Assembly: GCA_035316325.1 (NCBI GenBank)
Contig: DATHJB010000072.1
Span: 1-55,372, forward strand
DNA length: 55,372 nt
Reading direction: 5' to 3'
Origin: Acidimicrobiales bacterium
GTDB lineage: Bacteria > Actinomycetota > Acidimicrobiia > Acidimicrobiales > VFJN01
The notes under the pieces are model-generated. The model did no database searches and was not told the origin of the DNA. It saw only the letters and a list, made by a program, of their open reading frames with translations. Both the position numbers and the translations under genes were made by a program. Positions 16,365 through 26,756 of the stretch are shown here, piece by piece (within the stretch, counting starts at the first letter, position 1; every line of letters starts with the position of its first letter).

Positions 16365-16991
16365 CTAGGCGTATGCCAGGTACTTGCCCGGGGCGTCGGG
16401 CACCTTCACCTCGAATCGACGTCGTAGGTCGGTGCCCTCGATCGTCGCTACTTGCTGATCGAACTGCTCACTCGTCACGATGACCGGAGCTTTGAAACTC
16501 CACTCCCGCTCGAACCACGTGATCAGCGAATCCAACAACGTGCGGTCTAGACCCTCGGGCAATCTTGACTTCCTCACCCAGAAGAAGACCGTCGCGTCGC
16601 AGTCCGACCACTGGCCAGCACCAATGGCGGCGACCTGCGCACCCGTGAACATCTTTGCGTCTGGCGGCAGTACATAGACACACCCGAGGCACTCGGTCTC
16701 ACCGAGGTTCATCACGGTGTAGGTAAAGGCGTCGCCGTTGGCATGTCGCCGTTCGGCCTTCAGCAGGTCTTGTCTGTTGGCCTCGAACGTGAAGTCGTCC
16801 TCGGGCCACGTCGACTGCTCCCACCTGCGCAGGAACTCCCTGCTCTCCATCACCGCGTCGTAGTCGAGCTCGGCATCCGAAGCCAGCAGCGGCCTCAAGA
16901 CAAACTCTCGGGTCTGCAACCCCACGGGAGCGCTGATCTCCATCTCGCTGAACACGAATGCGATCGTAAGCGGCACGTCCGGAGAGGTCAT
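16365..16991 (-). CDS. GNAT-family N-acetyltransferase-like protein
   Basis: A 208-residue protein reading as an Acetyltransf_3-type GNAT: LQTREFVLRPLLASDAELDYDAVM at the start, a central strand pair in AFTYTVMNLGETECLGCVYV, and a late helix LDSLITWFEREW. The acetyl-CoA loop (Q/RxxGxG/A) is not obvious, so catalytic competence is uncertain. The third-codon GC content is lower than in flanking genes. ATG at 16991 is chosen because upstream frame content is shadow of the next gene. The target is unknown. Confidence 0.6.
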   Translation of the reverse strand: MTSPDVPLTIAFVFSEMEISAPVGLQTREFVLRPLLASDAELDYDAVMESREFLRRWEQSTWPEDDFTFEANRQDLLKAERRHANGDAFTYTVMNLGETECLGCVYVLPPDAKMFTGAQVAAIGAGQWSDCDATVFFWVRKSRLPEGLDRTLLDSLITWFEREWSFKAPVIVTSEQFDQQVATIEGTDLRRRFEVKVPDAPGKYLAYA

Positions 16992-17067
16992 CGTGGGTAT
17001 TCGGTAGGTGATGGCACCTTTGGGGTTTGTCACGCCACCCTTCGGACGAGCCTGCCGACGTCGATCT

Positions 17068-17952
17068 CTACCCCGGCGGTCCCGCGTCGACGACGTCGAG
17101 CGACATCTCGAGGGGGTCGAAGTAGATGAGCCCTTCCATCCACCACGTGGCCCCCGCCTCGGCCAGGCCGGCAAGGTCGACGGACGGGGTCTCCGGCCAC
17201 GCGGCGCTGGCGTTCCCGCGCACCACGACGTCGAAGCGGCGCTGATCGTCCACGCCGGCACGACGCAGTTCGCGCACGAGGTCTGCCACCTCCTCCGGCG
17301 TTGCCTCGTGATCTGGCGGGTTGTGACAGATCCCGTCGCAGCTCGCGGCGCGAGCGAGCACGCTCGGAGCGCCGGTCGAGCTCGCCATCCAGATCGGCGG
17401 CCGGTACGGCGTCGCCTCCGACGCTGGCAGGTTCACCACGTGCGAGCCGCTGTGCACGTAAGGCGCGCCCGACCACATGGCCCGGATGACGTCGAGCCCT
17501 TCTGTGAGGAGCTGTTTCCGGTCGGACATCGCGGTCGCCTCGCCGAAGGACGAGAGGTCACCCGTCTCGTCGACGCCAAGGCCGACACCGAGGACGAGCC
17601 TGCCCCGTGACAGCTGGGCAACGGTCGCAGCCTGTCGAGCGACCACCCACGGCCGCCGACGAGGCAGAGGCGTCACCATCGGTCCCATGCGGATCGTGCT
17701 CGTGGCCTGCGCGATCGCAGCCAGTGTGGTCCACGTATCGGCGATCGGCGGGTGGTCGGTGAGGACGTGGTCCCAGAGGAACACCCCGTCCCACCCTGCC
17801 GCCTCTGCCCGCACGCCAAGCTCGACGAGCACCTCCGGGTCCCCCAACGGCCCCATCGGCGGGAGGTAGACGCCGAAGCGGAGAGCCGTGCCGTCGGCTC
17901 CTACGACCGAGGACCTCGCCGCAAGTCCAGCGCTGTGATCTGACCTGGACAT
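17068..17952 (-). CDS. LLM-class (luciferase-like) F420-dependent oxidoreductase
   Basis: A 294-residue TIM-barrel oxidoreductase of the bacterial luciferase family, short F420-type. Typical elements are GVYLPPMGP at strand 1, AEAAGWDGVFLWDHV, TSTIRMGPMVTPLPRRRPWVVARQAATVAQLSRGRLVLGVG, GLDVIRAMW and RPPIWMAS. The length and the LSRGRLVLGVGLG motif fit enzymes using reduced F420 or FMN on small organic substrates. ATG at 17952 follows AAGGGGACC. It lies 63 bp downstream of the peptide-type ABC operon stop and could be its distal gene. Confidence 0.85.
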   Translation of the reverse strand: MSRSDHSAGLAARSSVVGADGTALRFGVYLPPMGPLGDPEVLVELGVRAEAAGWDGVFLWDHVLTDHPPIADTWTTLAAIAQATSTIRMGPMVTPLPRRRPWVVARQAATVAQLSRGRLVLGVGLGVDETGDLSSFGEATAMSDRKQLLTEGLDVIRAMWSGAPYVHSGSHVVNLPASEATPYRPPIWMASSTGAPSVLARAASCDGICHNPPDHEATPEEVADLVRELRRAGVDDQRRFDVVVRGNASAAWPETPSVDLAGLAEAGATWWMEGLIYFDPLEMSLDVVDAGPPG

Positions 17953-18015
17953 AGGACCGGTCCCCTTCCTTCGTGCCGTCATGGCTCATGGTGCACCGTC
18001 AGGGGCGCGGCGGGC

Positions 18016-19733
18016 TCACTCCTCGAGCCAGACCTGGCTCCAGAAGGTGATGCCGGGGATGGCGCCGTCGCCGAGGGTTCCGCTGGGGAGCACCCAGCTC
18101 GGGACGCCTTTGACCCGCTGGTTGTAGGCGAAGAAGGCCAGGTCGCTCCCTGTCCAGTACACGGGCAGGTCCTCGGCGAGCAGCAACCCGAGCTCCTCGA
18201 CCGCAGCGGCGCGCTGTTCGACGTCGTCGGTGGTGCGCAGCGTCTGGAGGGTCTCCTCGACGGTCTCGTTCGTGTAGTTGGTGAAGTTGGTGACGAACAC
18301 CTCGGGGTCGCCGAGAGCGGCTTCGAGCACGGTGAGCGGGTCCTGCTCGGTGCCCGCCCGGAAGTTCATGGCCTGGTAGTCGCTGGTGAGGGCCTTCTGG
18401 ATGAGCACCGACTGCTCGATGGGCTCGATGGTGACGTCGAAGCCGATCTCCTGCCAGAAGCCCTGGTAGGCGGTGGCCTGCTCCACCAGGCTGGGGACGT
18501 TGGTGGCGTGGTAGGTGAACGAGACCGGCGACCCCGGGGCCTGGCCGTCGGAGCGCTCGGGGTCGTCGACGTACTCGTCGTAGAGCTCCTGGGCCTGCTC
18601 GAGGTCCTGGGTGGGCCATGCCTCGGCGACGGCTTCGGAGTAGTAGGGGCTCTGGGTGGCGAAGAAGGCGCTGCGCAGTTCGGTCACCTCGGCGGCCTCG
18701 CCGGCCACGACGTCGACGACCGACTGCTGGTCGATGGCGTGGGCCAGCGCCTGGCGCACACGGACGTCGTCGGTGGGCGGAGCGGTCGTGTTGAACATCA
18801 CGTTGCCGCCGCCGCTGCTGAGTCCGAGCGCGATCTCGACGTCGGGAAGGTCGCGGACGCGCGCCAGGAACGACGAGAGTCGCACGCTCTGGGCGGCGTC
18901 GATGTCGCCGCTGGACAACGAGGTGGCGCGGGTCTCCTCGTCGGGGATGGGCCGGAAGGTGACCTCGTCGAGGTACGGCATGCCCTCTTGCCAGTAGTCG
19001 TCGTTGCGCTCGACCACGAACGCGCCGTCGCGCTGCCAGCTCACGAACTCGAACGGCCCGGTGCCGACGGGCTGGTCGCCGAAGGCGTCGCCGAGCTCCG
19101 CGGCAGCGGTGGGTGAGAACGGCCAGCCGGACGGGCCGACGAGGATGTCGCCGAAGGCGGCGTTGGGCTGCGACAGCGAGTAGGTCACGGTCAGGTCGTC
19201 GACCACGGCCATCTCCTCGACGTCGCGGAGCGCGCCCTGGGTGTTGGCGCCGTCGACGGTGAGGTACTCGTCGAAGATCGTCTTGAGGGCCTCGGCGTCG
19301 AGCGGTGTGGCGTCGTGGAACAGCACGTCGGGGCGCAGCGTCAGGGTCCACTCGGTGAAGTCGTCGTTGGGCTCGAACGACTCGGCCAGGTAGGGCTCCA
19401 GCTCGTTGTCCTCGTTGCGCGTCATCAGCGGGTCGAAGACGGCGTAGGCCACGTTGAAGCCGGCCTGGCTGCCCGCCCAGATGCTGGGCAGGTAGCTGTT
19501 GGTCTCGCTCTCGAGGCCGACGGTGACGCTCCCGCCGGTGACGGGCTCGCTGTCGGCGGCCACCGGTCCGTCGACGATGTTCTCGCCGAACCCGCTGCCA
19601 CCTCCGGCTCCGCCGCTGGGCCCGTCGTCGTCATCGCCACCGCACGCGGCTGCGGCACTGAGCAGCGTCGTGGCGGTGAGCACGGCGAGCAGCCGGACGC
19701 CCCGGCGGGCGCGGCGGTTGCGGTGCTGTCGTG

Positions 19734-19737
<4 letters not shown>
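18016..19737 (-). CDS. Oligopeptide-type ABC transporter substrate-binding lipoprotein (SBP family 5), system 1
   Basis: A 573-residue lipoprotein: twin-Arg-rich N-terminus, hydrophobic stretch, lipobox SAAAC and an acidic Gly-rich tether. The SBP_bac_5 core shows GGSVTVGLESETNSYLP, LEPYLAESFEPNDDFTEWTLTLRPDVLFHDATPLDAE, ARATSL-type and RVRQALAHAIDQQ blocks. It delivers a peptide-like or other amphipathic ligand to permeases 21823-23770. Its ATG overlaps the ATPase stop by 4 nt. The specificity is unknown; the amidohydrolase at the head of the operon suggests a non-peptide amide or carboxylated aromatic. Confidence 0.92.
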
Positions 19738-20728
<991 letters not shown>

Positions 20729-20729
<1 letters not shown>

Positions 20730-21826
20730 CACACACCCACCTCCTCGACCCTGTCGTTGCCGGTCGTGACGGCGGTGCCCACGGGAAAGAAGCAGCGGTA
20801 GGCGTGCCCGTCGTCGTCCTCGACCAGCGGCGGGTCCTCGTCCCGGCAGCGGGCCTGCGCGTAGCGGCAGCGCGGCGCGAACCGGCAACCCCGCGGCAGG
20901 TCGACCGGGCTCGGCGGACGGCCGGGGATCACCTGCAGCACCGTGTGGCTGGGGTTCTCGATGCGCGGGATCGAGCCCATCAGCGCCTCGGTGTAGGGGT
21001 GGCGCATCTGCCCGAACAGCGTCGCCGTCGGCGCCCGTTCGACGACCTGCCCGGCGTACATCACGACGATCTCGTCGGTGCGGTTGGCGACCACCGCGAG
21101 GTCGTGGGTGACCAGGATCATGGCCATGTTGCGGTCCCGCTGCTGGGCCTGGAGCAGGTCGAGGATCTGGCGCTGCACGGTGACGTCCAGCGCGGTGGTC
21201 GGCTCGTCGGCGACGAGCAGGCTGGGCCCGCAGGCGAGGGCGATCGCCACCGTGACCCGTTGGCGCATGCCGCCGGAGAGCTGGTGCGGGTACTCCTGCA
21301 GGCGCCGCTCGGGGGCCTGCAGGCCCACCGAGGCGAGCAGCGCGACCGCTGTCTCCCGCGCCTCGTCGGCCGGCATGTGGAGGTGGTGGCGCAGTGACTC
21401 GGTGAGCTGGCGGCCGATCTTCACCACCGGGTTGAGCGACGTCATGGGGTCCTGGAACACCATGGCCAGCTCGCGTCCCCACAGCCGACCCATGGCCCGC
21501 ACGCCGAGGCCCCTGATGTTCCGGCCGGCGAAGACGACCTCGCCGCCGGCCGGGATCACGGTCCGCCGGGGCAGCAGGTTCATGATCGAGCGGGCCAGCA
21601 CGGTCTTGCCCGAGCCCGACTCGCCGACGACGCCGAGCGTGCGTCCCCGGTCGAGGCCGAACGACACGCCGTCGACGGCGCGGACCGTCCCCGCCGGCGT
21701 GTCGAACCAGGTGCGCAGGTCCTTCACGTCGAGGAGCGGCCCCTCGTGGTCCGACACGTCGACCCGGTCCCGGTCCCGGGCCCGAGCGCGGGACGAGCGG
21801 GACGAGAAGGGGTGCCGCACTCTCAC
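20729..21826 (-). CDS. Oligopeptide-type ABC transporter ATP-binding protein (OppD/DppD), system 1
   Basis: A 365-residue ATPase partner: Walker [27 protein letters not shown], signature [15 protein letters not shown], Walker [15 protein letters not shown], switch LVTHDLAVV, and the oligo_HPY tail with [15 protein letters not shown]. The GTG at 21826 overlaps the permease stop; the first 25 residues are very basic, and a start further in (near VDVSDHEG) is equally possible. It is expected to heterodimerise with the OppF-like protein. Confidence 0.92.
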
Positions 21827-22812
21827 AGCCGTGACTCCCGGACGTCGAAGCGGCTGCGGAGGACGTCGCCGACGAAGTTGACGGCGAGCACCGTGAGGAA
21901 CATCACCAACGCGGGGATGAACGCCAGATGCGTGGTGGTCGAGAGGTGCTGGCGACCTTCGGCGATCATCGAGCCCCAGGTGGGGTCAGGTGCCTTCACG
22001 GACAGGCCGAGGAACGCCAGCGACCCCTCCAACACGATCACCACCCCGAGCGCCACCAGCCCGAAGGCGGCCACCGGCAGGGCGACGTTGGGCAGGATCT
22101 CGCCGAACATGATCCGGCGGTTGCTGGCGCCGAGGGCGCGGGCGGCGAGCACGTAGTCGCGCTGCGCGGCGGCCAGGGTGGTGGCCCGCGCCACCCGCGC
22201 GTAGACGGGCACCGACAGGAAGCCGACCACGAGCGTGATCGCCGTCAGGCTCTGGCCGACGAACGCCACCAGGCCGAGCAGCAGCACCAGCCCCGGGAAG
22301 GCGAGGACCACGTTGAGCGCCCACATCGTGACGCTCTCGAACCAGCCACGGAAGAAGCCGACCGCCAGCCCGATCGTGCCGCCGACGAGCATGCCGATCG
22401 ACACCGCCGAGACGCTGATGATGAGCGACACGCGCGCCCCGAACGCCAGGCGGGCCAGGATGTCCCGCCCGAGCCCGTCGGTCCCGAGGACGTGGCCGTC
22501 GCTCAGCGGCGGGGCCAGCCGGTTGACGAGGTCCTGCTTGTCCGGGTCGCTCAGCGGCAGCCACGACGCGGTGAGCGCCACGAGCACGACGACCGCCAAC
22601 CAGACCAGCGCCAGCCAGAAGACGACGCCGCGACCGCGGGAGCGTCGCTTGGAGCCCGCGGTCACGGTCAGCACGGCCGGGAGCGTCGGATCCAGGCCGT
22701 TGCCGCGCACCGCGTGCTCGGCAGCGGGCCCTTCCGGCGCACCGACGGGCAGGCTGTCGTCGACCGTCGCTGGTGTCACCACCGGCGGCGTCGTGGCTCG
22801 GGAGTCAGGCAT
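21823..22812 (-). CDS. Oligopeptide-type ABC transporter permease (DppC), system 1
   Basis: A 329-residue permease with a long Pro/Ala-rich cytosolic N-terminus (about 55 residues), the first helix at about residues 63-83, then HVLGTDGLGRDILARLAFGARVSL, the hallmark DppC block. The EAA loop is VLAARALGASNRRIMFGEILPN, ending with GSLAFLGLSVKAPDPTWGSMIAEG. The start ATG at 22812 lies within the end of the DppB-like gene (8-bp overlap). Confidence 0.93.
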   Translation of the reverse strand: MPDSRATTPPVVTPATVDDSLPVGAPEGPAAEHAVRGNGLDPTLPAVLTVTAGSKRRSRGRGVVFWLALVWLAVVVLVALTASWLPLSDPDKQDLVNRLAPPLSDGHVLGTDGLGRDILARLAFGARVSLIISVSAVSIGMLVGGTIGLAVGFFRGWFESVTMWALNVVLAFPGLVLLLGLVAFVGQSLTAITLVVGFLSVPVYARVARATTLAAAQRDYVLAARALGASNRRIMFGEILPNVALPVAAFGLVALGVVIVLEGSLAFLGLSVKAPDPTWGSMIAEGRQHLSTTTHLAFIPALVMFLTVLAVNFVGDVLRSRFDVRESRL

Positions 22813-23770
22813 GCGACGGGCTCCGCTGGCGGATCCGGGGATCCAGGACCGAGTAGAGGACGTCGACGACCCCGTTGGCGATGACGAAGCCGACGGTGAT
22901 GACCAGCACCACGCCCTGCACCACCATCAGGTCCCGCCGGAAGATGGCATCGAAGAGCAGACGGCCCATCCCCGGCAGCGCGAAGAGCTGCTCCACGATC
23001 ACCGCCCCGCCCAGCAGGTTGCCGATGGCCAACCCCGACACCGTGAGCAGCGAGAACGACGAGGGGCGCAGGGCGTGCCGGGTCAGGATCCGCCAGGTGG
23101 GCAGGCCCTTGGACCGCGCCAGCAGCACGTGGTCGTCCTGGAGCGTCGCGATCATGTCGGTGCGGAGCAGCCGGGTGAAGATCGCCACGTTGACCAGCGC
23201 CAGGGACAGGGCCGGCATGAACGCCGACCGCAGGTTCTCCACCGGGTCGTCGGTCAGGTAGGTCCAACCGGTGGCGGGGAACCAGTCCAGCTCGACGGCG
23301 AAGAGGTAGATCAGCAGCAGCGCCATCATGAAGCTCGGGACGGCGAGCATCCCGAAGGTCGCACCGGTGACCGACCGGTCGAGCAGCCCACCGGCCCGGT
23401 AGGCCGTCGCCATCCCCAGCGGGATCGAGATGACCAGGGCCAGCACCATGCTGAGGGCCATGATCTCGAGCGTCACCGGCAGCCGTTCGCGGATGGCGTC
23501 GGTCACGTCCTGCCGGGTGACGTACGACCGCCCGAGGTCACCCGTGAGCGCATCGCCGAGCCAGGCGCCGTAGCGCACCGGCAGCGGATCGTCGAGGCGG
23601 AGATCGGCGCGGACCGCGGCCACGGCCTCGGGGTTGTCCAGGTTGTCGGGCCCCAGGACCTGGCACTCGACGCAACCGGGGAGCAGGTTCAGCATCAGGA
23701 ACGTCAGGCACGACACCGCCAGTAGCACCGGCACCAGCGACAACGCCTTCAACGCGATCAGCCGACCCAC
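22805..23770 (-). CDS. Oligopeptide-type ABC transporter permease (DppB), system 1
   Basis: A 321-residue permease. The N-terminal helix MGRLIALKALSLVPVLLAVS and LMLNLLPG-type motif are standard for DppB; later blocks are GDLGRSYVTRQDV, the EAA-loop region LLARSKGLPTWRILTRHALR and a GGAVIVEQLFALPGMGRLLFDAI ending. It contains an unusual CVECQ patch near residue 34 in the first periplasmic loop. The GTG start is 3 bp after the amidohydrolase stop. Confidence 0.92.
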   Translation of the reverse strand: MGRLIALKALSLVPVLLAVSCLTFLMLNLLPGCVECQVLGPDNLDNPEAVAAVRADLRLDDPLPVRYGAWLGDALTGDLGRSYVTRQDVTDAIRERLPVTLEIMALSMVLALVISIPLGMATAYRAGGLLDRSVTGATFGMLAVPSFMMALLLIYLFAVELDWFPATGWTYLTDDPVENLRSAFMPALSLALVNVAIFTRLLRTDMIATLQDDHVLLARSKGLPTWRILTRHALRPSSFSLLTVSGLAIGNLLGGAVIVEQLFALPGMGRLLFDAIFRRDLMVVQGVVLVITVGFVIANGVVDVLYSVLDPRIRQRSPSHA

Positions 23771-23773
23771 CGC

Positions 23774-24919
23774 TCACCCCGGTACCTTCCCGAGCAGCTC
23801 GGCCATGTTCCCGGCGTAGAAGCGATCCTTGTCGGACTCCCCGACCGTCGTCAGCGCCGCCTCGAACTTGGCCAACGGGTCGCGGCCACCCTCGGGGTGC
23901 GGGTAGTCGGTCGAGAACATGAACAGGTCGGCCCCGGCCTGCTCGATCATCCAACCCACCGGCTCGCCGCAGAACGGCGTGAACTTGAGATGCCGGTGCA
24001 CGTACTCGGAGGGCCGCAGCTCCAGCCGTCGCAGGGGCTCCTCGGTGCGGCGGAAGGCGCGTTGCGCGTGATCGAGGTGGCGCATCCAGGACACCACCCA
24101 ACCGGCGCCCTGCTCGATGCTGGCCCCCCGGAGACCGGGGAAGCGGTCGAAGATGCCGTCGAGGATCAGCGCGCCCAGGAACACCTCCGGTGAGTGGTGG
24201 ATCGCCAGGTAGTCCTTCGAGCGGATGTTCTCGCCCCCACCGAGGTGGTCGGTCACCGGCGACCCGTTGTCGTGGAAGGCGGGGTCGAGCAGCCGCCCAC
24301 CGCCCCCGACGTGCAGGACGAAGGGGACGTCCGCCTCCTCGAGCCGCGCCCAGAACGGGTCGAGGTCGGGGTGCGTCGGCGCCCGGTCGCCGGCGGCCGT
24401 CGATGGCACCTGGATCGTGGCGCAGCCGAGCCGCACGGCCTCGTCGGCCAGGTCGACGGCACGAGCGGGATCGGCGAGCGGCACGAAGGCAACGGGCAGC
24501 AGTCGCGCGTCGGCCGAGCAGAAGTCGGCGACCGCCCGGTTCATGGCCCGGCTCCCGCCGTAGAGCCGGTCGAGGTCGCGACCCACGAACATGGCCGCCG
24601 CGAACGTGGGGAACACCAGCTGGGCGTGGAAGCCCAGCAGGTCGAGGACCCGGCTGCGCTCCCCGGGGTCGAACGCGCCCATGGCCGACCACCCCTTGTC
24701 GAGCAGCAGGCGCTCCTCGGCCCGGGCCGCCTCGCCCTCGTCCGATCGGCGGGCGGCGGCCCGGTCCATGGCCTCCGTCACCACCGGCGCGAACGACGCC
24801 ATCTCCCGCCCCCGCAGCCGCGACAGCAGCGCCGGCTCGATGTGCTCGTCCAGGAATCCGGGCAGCTCCATCAGATGGCTGTCGGCATCGAGGATGCGTC
24901 GGTCGCCCGCGTACGCCAT
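23774..24919 (-). CDS. Amidohydrolase family 2 (metal-dependent TIM-barrel hydrolase/decarboxylase)
   Basis: A 381-residue Amidohydro_2 protein. The N-terminal ILDADSHLMELP gives the D-x-H metal site, a later VLHVGGGGRL supplies a His, and the C-terminal MFSTDYPHPEGGRDP carries the conserved Asp/His. Members hydrolyse amides/lactones or decarboxylate aromatic acids (ACMSD, gamma-resorcylate, o-pyrocatechuate types). ATG at 24919 follows GGAGGGGGG. It heads the ABC importer operon and faces the TetR gene across two palindromes, so substrate import and first processing are probably co-regulated. Confidence 0.85.
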   Translation of the reverse strand: MAYAGDRRILDADSHLMELPGFLDEHIEPALLSRLRGREMASFAPVVTEAMDRAAARRSDEGEAARAEERLLLDKGWSAMGAFDPGERSRVLDLLGFHAQLVFPTFAAAMFVGRDLDRLYGGSRAMNRAVADFCSADARLLPVAFVPLADPARAVDLADEAVRLGCATIQVPSTAAGDRAPTHPDLDPFWARLEEADVPFVLHVGGGGRLLDPAFHDNGSPVTDHLGGGENIRSKDYLAIHHSPEVFLGALILDGIFDRFPGLRGASIEQGAGWVVSWMRHLDHAQRAFRRTEEPLRRLELRPSEYVHRHLKFTPFCGEPVGWMIEQAGADLFMFSTDYPHPEGGRDPLAKFEAALTTVGESDKDRFYAGNMAELLGKVPG

Positions 24920-24955
24920 GTGGCCCCCCTCCAAAGCGCGCTCAACCTGTACCTG

Positions 24956-24970
24956 GTGACATTCTGTCAC
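24956..24970. promoter_or_regulatory. TetR operator candidate 1 (perfect palindrome)
   Basis: GTGACA-TTC-TGTCAC, a perfect 6-bp-arm palindrome 37 bp upstream of the amidohydrolase start. It shares its arms exactly with the element at 24979-24993, 23 bp away centre to centre. Confidence 0.8.
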
Positions 24971-24978
24971 TTATGTTG

Positions 24979-24993
24979 GTGACATAGTGTCAC
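24979..24993. promoter_or_regulatory. TetR operator candidate 2 (perfect palindrome)
   Basis: GTGACA-TAG-TGTCAC, same arms as the element at 24956-24970. It ends 3 bases before the TetR ATG at 24997, so binding here would block the regulator's own expression. Paired sites about two helical turns apart fit two dimers on one face of DNA, as for QacR-type TetR proteins. Confidence 0.8.
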
Positions 24994-24996
24994 CTC

Positions 24997-25644
24997 ATGG
25001 TCAGGACAGCAACCGCTACATCGAGCTCCGATGTGATCCCCCTCCCCGGCCACCGGCGTCTACGCGGTGAGGACCGGCGAGCCGCGCTGGTCGCCGCCGC
25101 CGCGCTCCTCCTGGCCGAGGACGGCATCGACGCGGTCACGATGGAGACCGTGGCCGCCCGGGCCGACGTCAGCCGGCCGCTCGTCTACAAGCACTTCGCC
25201 AACCGCCACGAGCTCCTCGCCGAGGTGTACCGCCAGAGCGCTACCCAGCTCGACACGGCCATCGTCGCCGCCGTCGATCAGGCCCAGAGCTTCGAGGCCA
25301 AGATCCGAGCCGTGATCCGAGCGTCGCTCGAGGCGGTGAGCACCCACGGCCCGATCTTCGATCCCCTGGTGCGCGCGGGTGCACGCGACGCCGGCTTCCG
25401 CAAGGAGCAACGCTCCCGCGACCAACGCACGGTGCGGTTCTTCGCCCGCCTCGCCATGGCCGAGTACCAGCTCGACAAGGCCGACGCCACCGCGGCCACC
25501 TCGATGCTGCTCACCGGCATCGAATCCATCCGCGCCCAGTGGCGCGCCCGCCCCACCCCCGAACGCCGCCAGTTCCTCGAAGACCTCTACGTCGACCTGG
25601 TCACCGGCGGACTCGCCAGCCTCGCCACCCGAAGAGATACCTGA
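24997..25644 (+). CDS. TetR-family transcriptional regulator
   Basis: A 215-residue repressor with a TetR HTH at about residues 30-75 (RRAALVAAAALLLAEDGIDAVTMETVAARADVSRPLVYKHFANRHELLAEVY) and a ligand-binding helical C-terminus. It is divergent from the amidohydrolase-ABC operon; the paired palindromes in between are its probable operators. The start at 24997 is practically leaderless with respect to operator 2, so the transcript may start close to the ATG. The effector is probably the imported substrate or its hydrolysis product. Confidence 0.92.
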   Translation: MVRTATATSSSDVIPLPGHRRLRGEDRRAALVAAAALLLAEDGIDAVTMETVAARADVSRPLVYKHFANRHELLAEVYRQSATQLDTAIVAAVDQAQSFEAKIRAVIRASLEAVSTHGPIFDPLVRAGARDAGFRKEQRSRDQRTVRFFARLAMAEYQLDKADATAATSMLLTGIESIRAQWRARPTPERRQFLEDLYVDLVTGGLASLATRRDT

Positions 25645-25696
25645 TCCGTACCGGATCGTCCGCTGTGGTCGTTGTTCACCGTGGGATCCTGCTGCG

Positions 25697-26620
25697 ATGT
25701 TGCAGCTTCGGGTGGTGTCGCCGTCGCATCGCACGAACGCGGTGCTGGAGGCGTTGCGGGTGAGTCCGGCGACGTTCAACGTGAGCGTGTTCCGTGGCGC
25801 GGCGTTGGATCCTGTCGGTGACGTCGTGATGTGTGATGTCGCTCGTGAGGGTGCGAATGGCCTGGTCCTGGCGTTGCGTGAGTTGGGGCTCGATGAGGAC
25901 GGCACGGTGGCGCTGTCGCGTGTCGATGTCCTGGTGAGCGCGGCGGGCGTGGAGGCGGAGGCTCGTGCCCCGGGGCACGCCGGCGACGCGGCGGTGTGGG
26001 AGGAGGTCGACGAGCGGGTGCGGGGCGAGTCGGCGCTCACCGCGAGCTTCCTGGCCTTCATGGTGATCGCCGCTCTGATCGCGGCGGTGGGGCTGGTGGA
26101 GGACGCTCCGATCCTGATCGTCGGGGCGATGGTCGTGGGACCGGAGTTCGGCCCGGTGGCCGGGCTGTCGGTGGGGCTCTTCAACCGGCGGGTGCCTCAG
26201 GTGCGCGCCTCGTCGGTGACGTTGGTCGTCGGCTTGGTGGTGGCGACCGCGGTGAGCTTTCTGGCGACCGCGGTGGCGGATGCGCTCGGGCTGGTGCCGG
26301 CCGAGTTCTCACCGAGCGTCCAGCCGTTGACCGGGTTCATCGTCGATCCGTCGGCGCTGTCGTTCGTGGTGGCGTTGCTGGCGGGTGTGGCGGGGACGTT
26401 GTCGCTGACCCAAGCGAAGGCGGGCGCGCTCATCGGCGTGCTGATCTCGGTGACGACCATCCCCGCGGTGGCGGCGATGGGGGTGTCGGGCGCGTTGGGC
26501 CGCTGGGACGACGCCTGGGGCGCGGCGGTGCAGCTCGGGTTGAACCTGGTGGCGTTGGTCCTGGCCGGGGTGGTGACTCTGTGGACCCAGCGGGAGGCGT
26601 GGGAGCGACTGTCGCAATGA
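25697..26620 (+). CDS. DUF389-family membrane protein
   Basis: A 307-residue protein. Residues 1-80 form a soluble ferredoxin-like (ACT-like) domain, MLQLRVVSPSHRTNAVLEAL. The membrane part starts near residue 105 with SALTASFLAFMVIAALIAAVGLVEDAPILIVGAMVVGPEFGPVAGL, the DUF389 signature, and has about six helices ending WTQREAWERL. Function is unknown; families nearby are called TIGR00341/YfgF-like. ATG at 25697 is chosen since the domain starts there; the frame upstream is shadow of TetR. It stands alone and ends convergent with the next gene. Confidence 0.85.
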   Translation: MLQLRVVSPSHRTNAVLEALRVSPATFNVSVFRGAALDPVGDVVMCDVAREGANGLVLALRELGLDEDGTVALSRVDVLVSAAGVEAEARAPGHAGDAAVWEEVDERVRGESALTASFLAFMVIAALIAAVGLVEDAPILIVGAMVVGPEFGPVAGLSVGLFNRRVPQVRASSVTLVVGLVVATAVSFLATAVADALGLVPAEFSPSVQPLTGFIVDPSALSFVVALLAGVAGTLSLTQAKAGALIGVLISVTTIPAVAAMGVSGALGRWDDAWGAAVQLGLNLVALVLAGVVTLWTQREAWERLSQ

Positions 26621-26665
26621 GCCCAACCGGCTGCGCGACCGCCACACCCTCCGGCCCAGCCGGTA

Positions 26666-26679
26666 GGCGACCGGTCGCC
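26666..26679. terminator. Perfect 14-bp GC palindrome between convergent genes
   Basis: GGCGACCGGTCGCC is self-complementary over 14 bases in the 136-bp gap between the DUF389 gene and the leftward crotonase gene. It could fold as a short hairpin in either transcript, but there is no U-tract and no loop, so a terminator role is only suggested by position. Confidence 0.3.
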
Positions 26680-26756
26680 GCCGAGCAGCGACAGGAGCGG
26701 GCCTTCCCGATGCTGGTCTTGCGACATCGCCTGCGGCACGGCAGCGGCGGTGCCGG

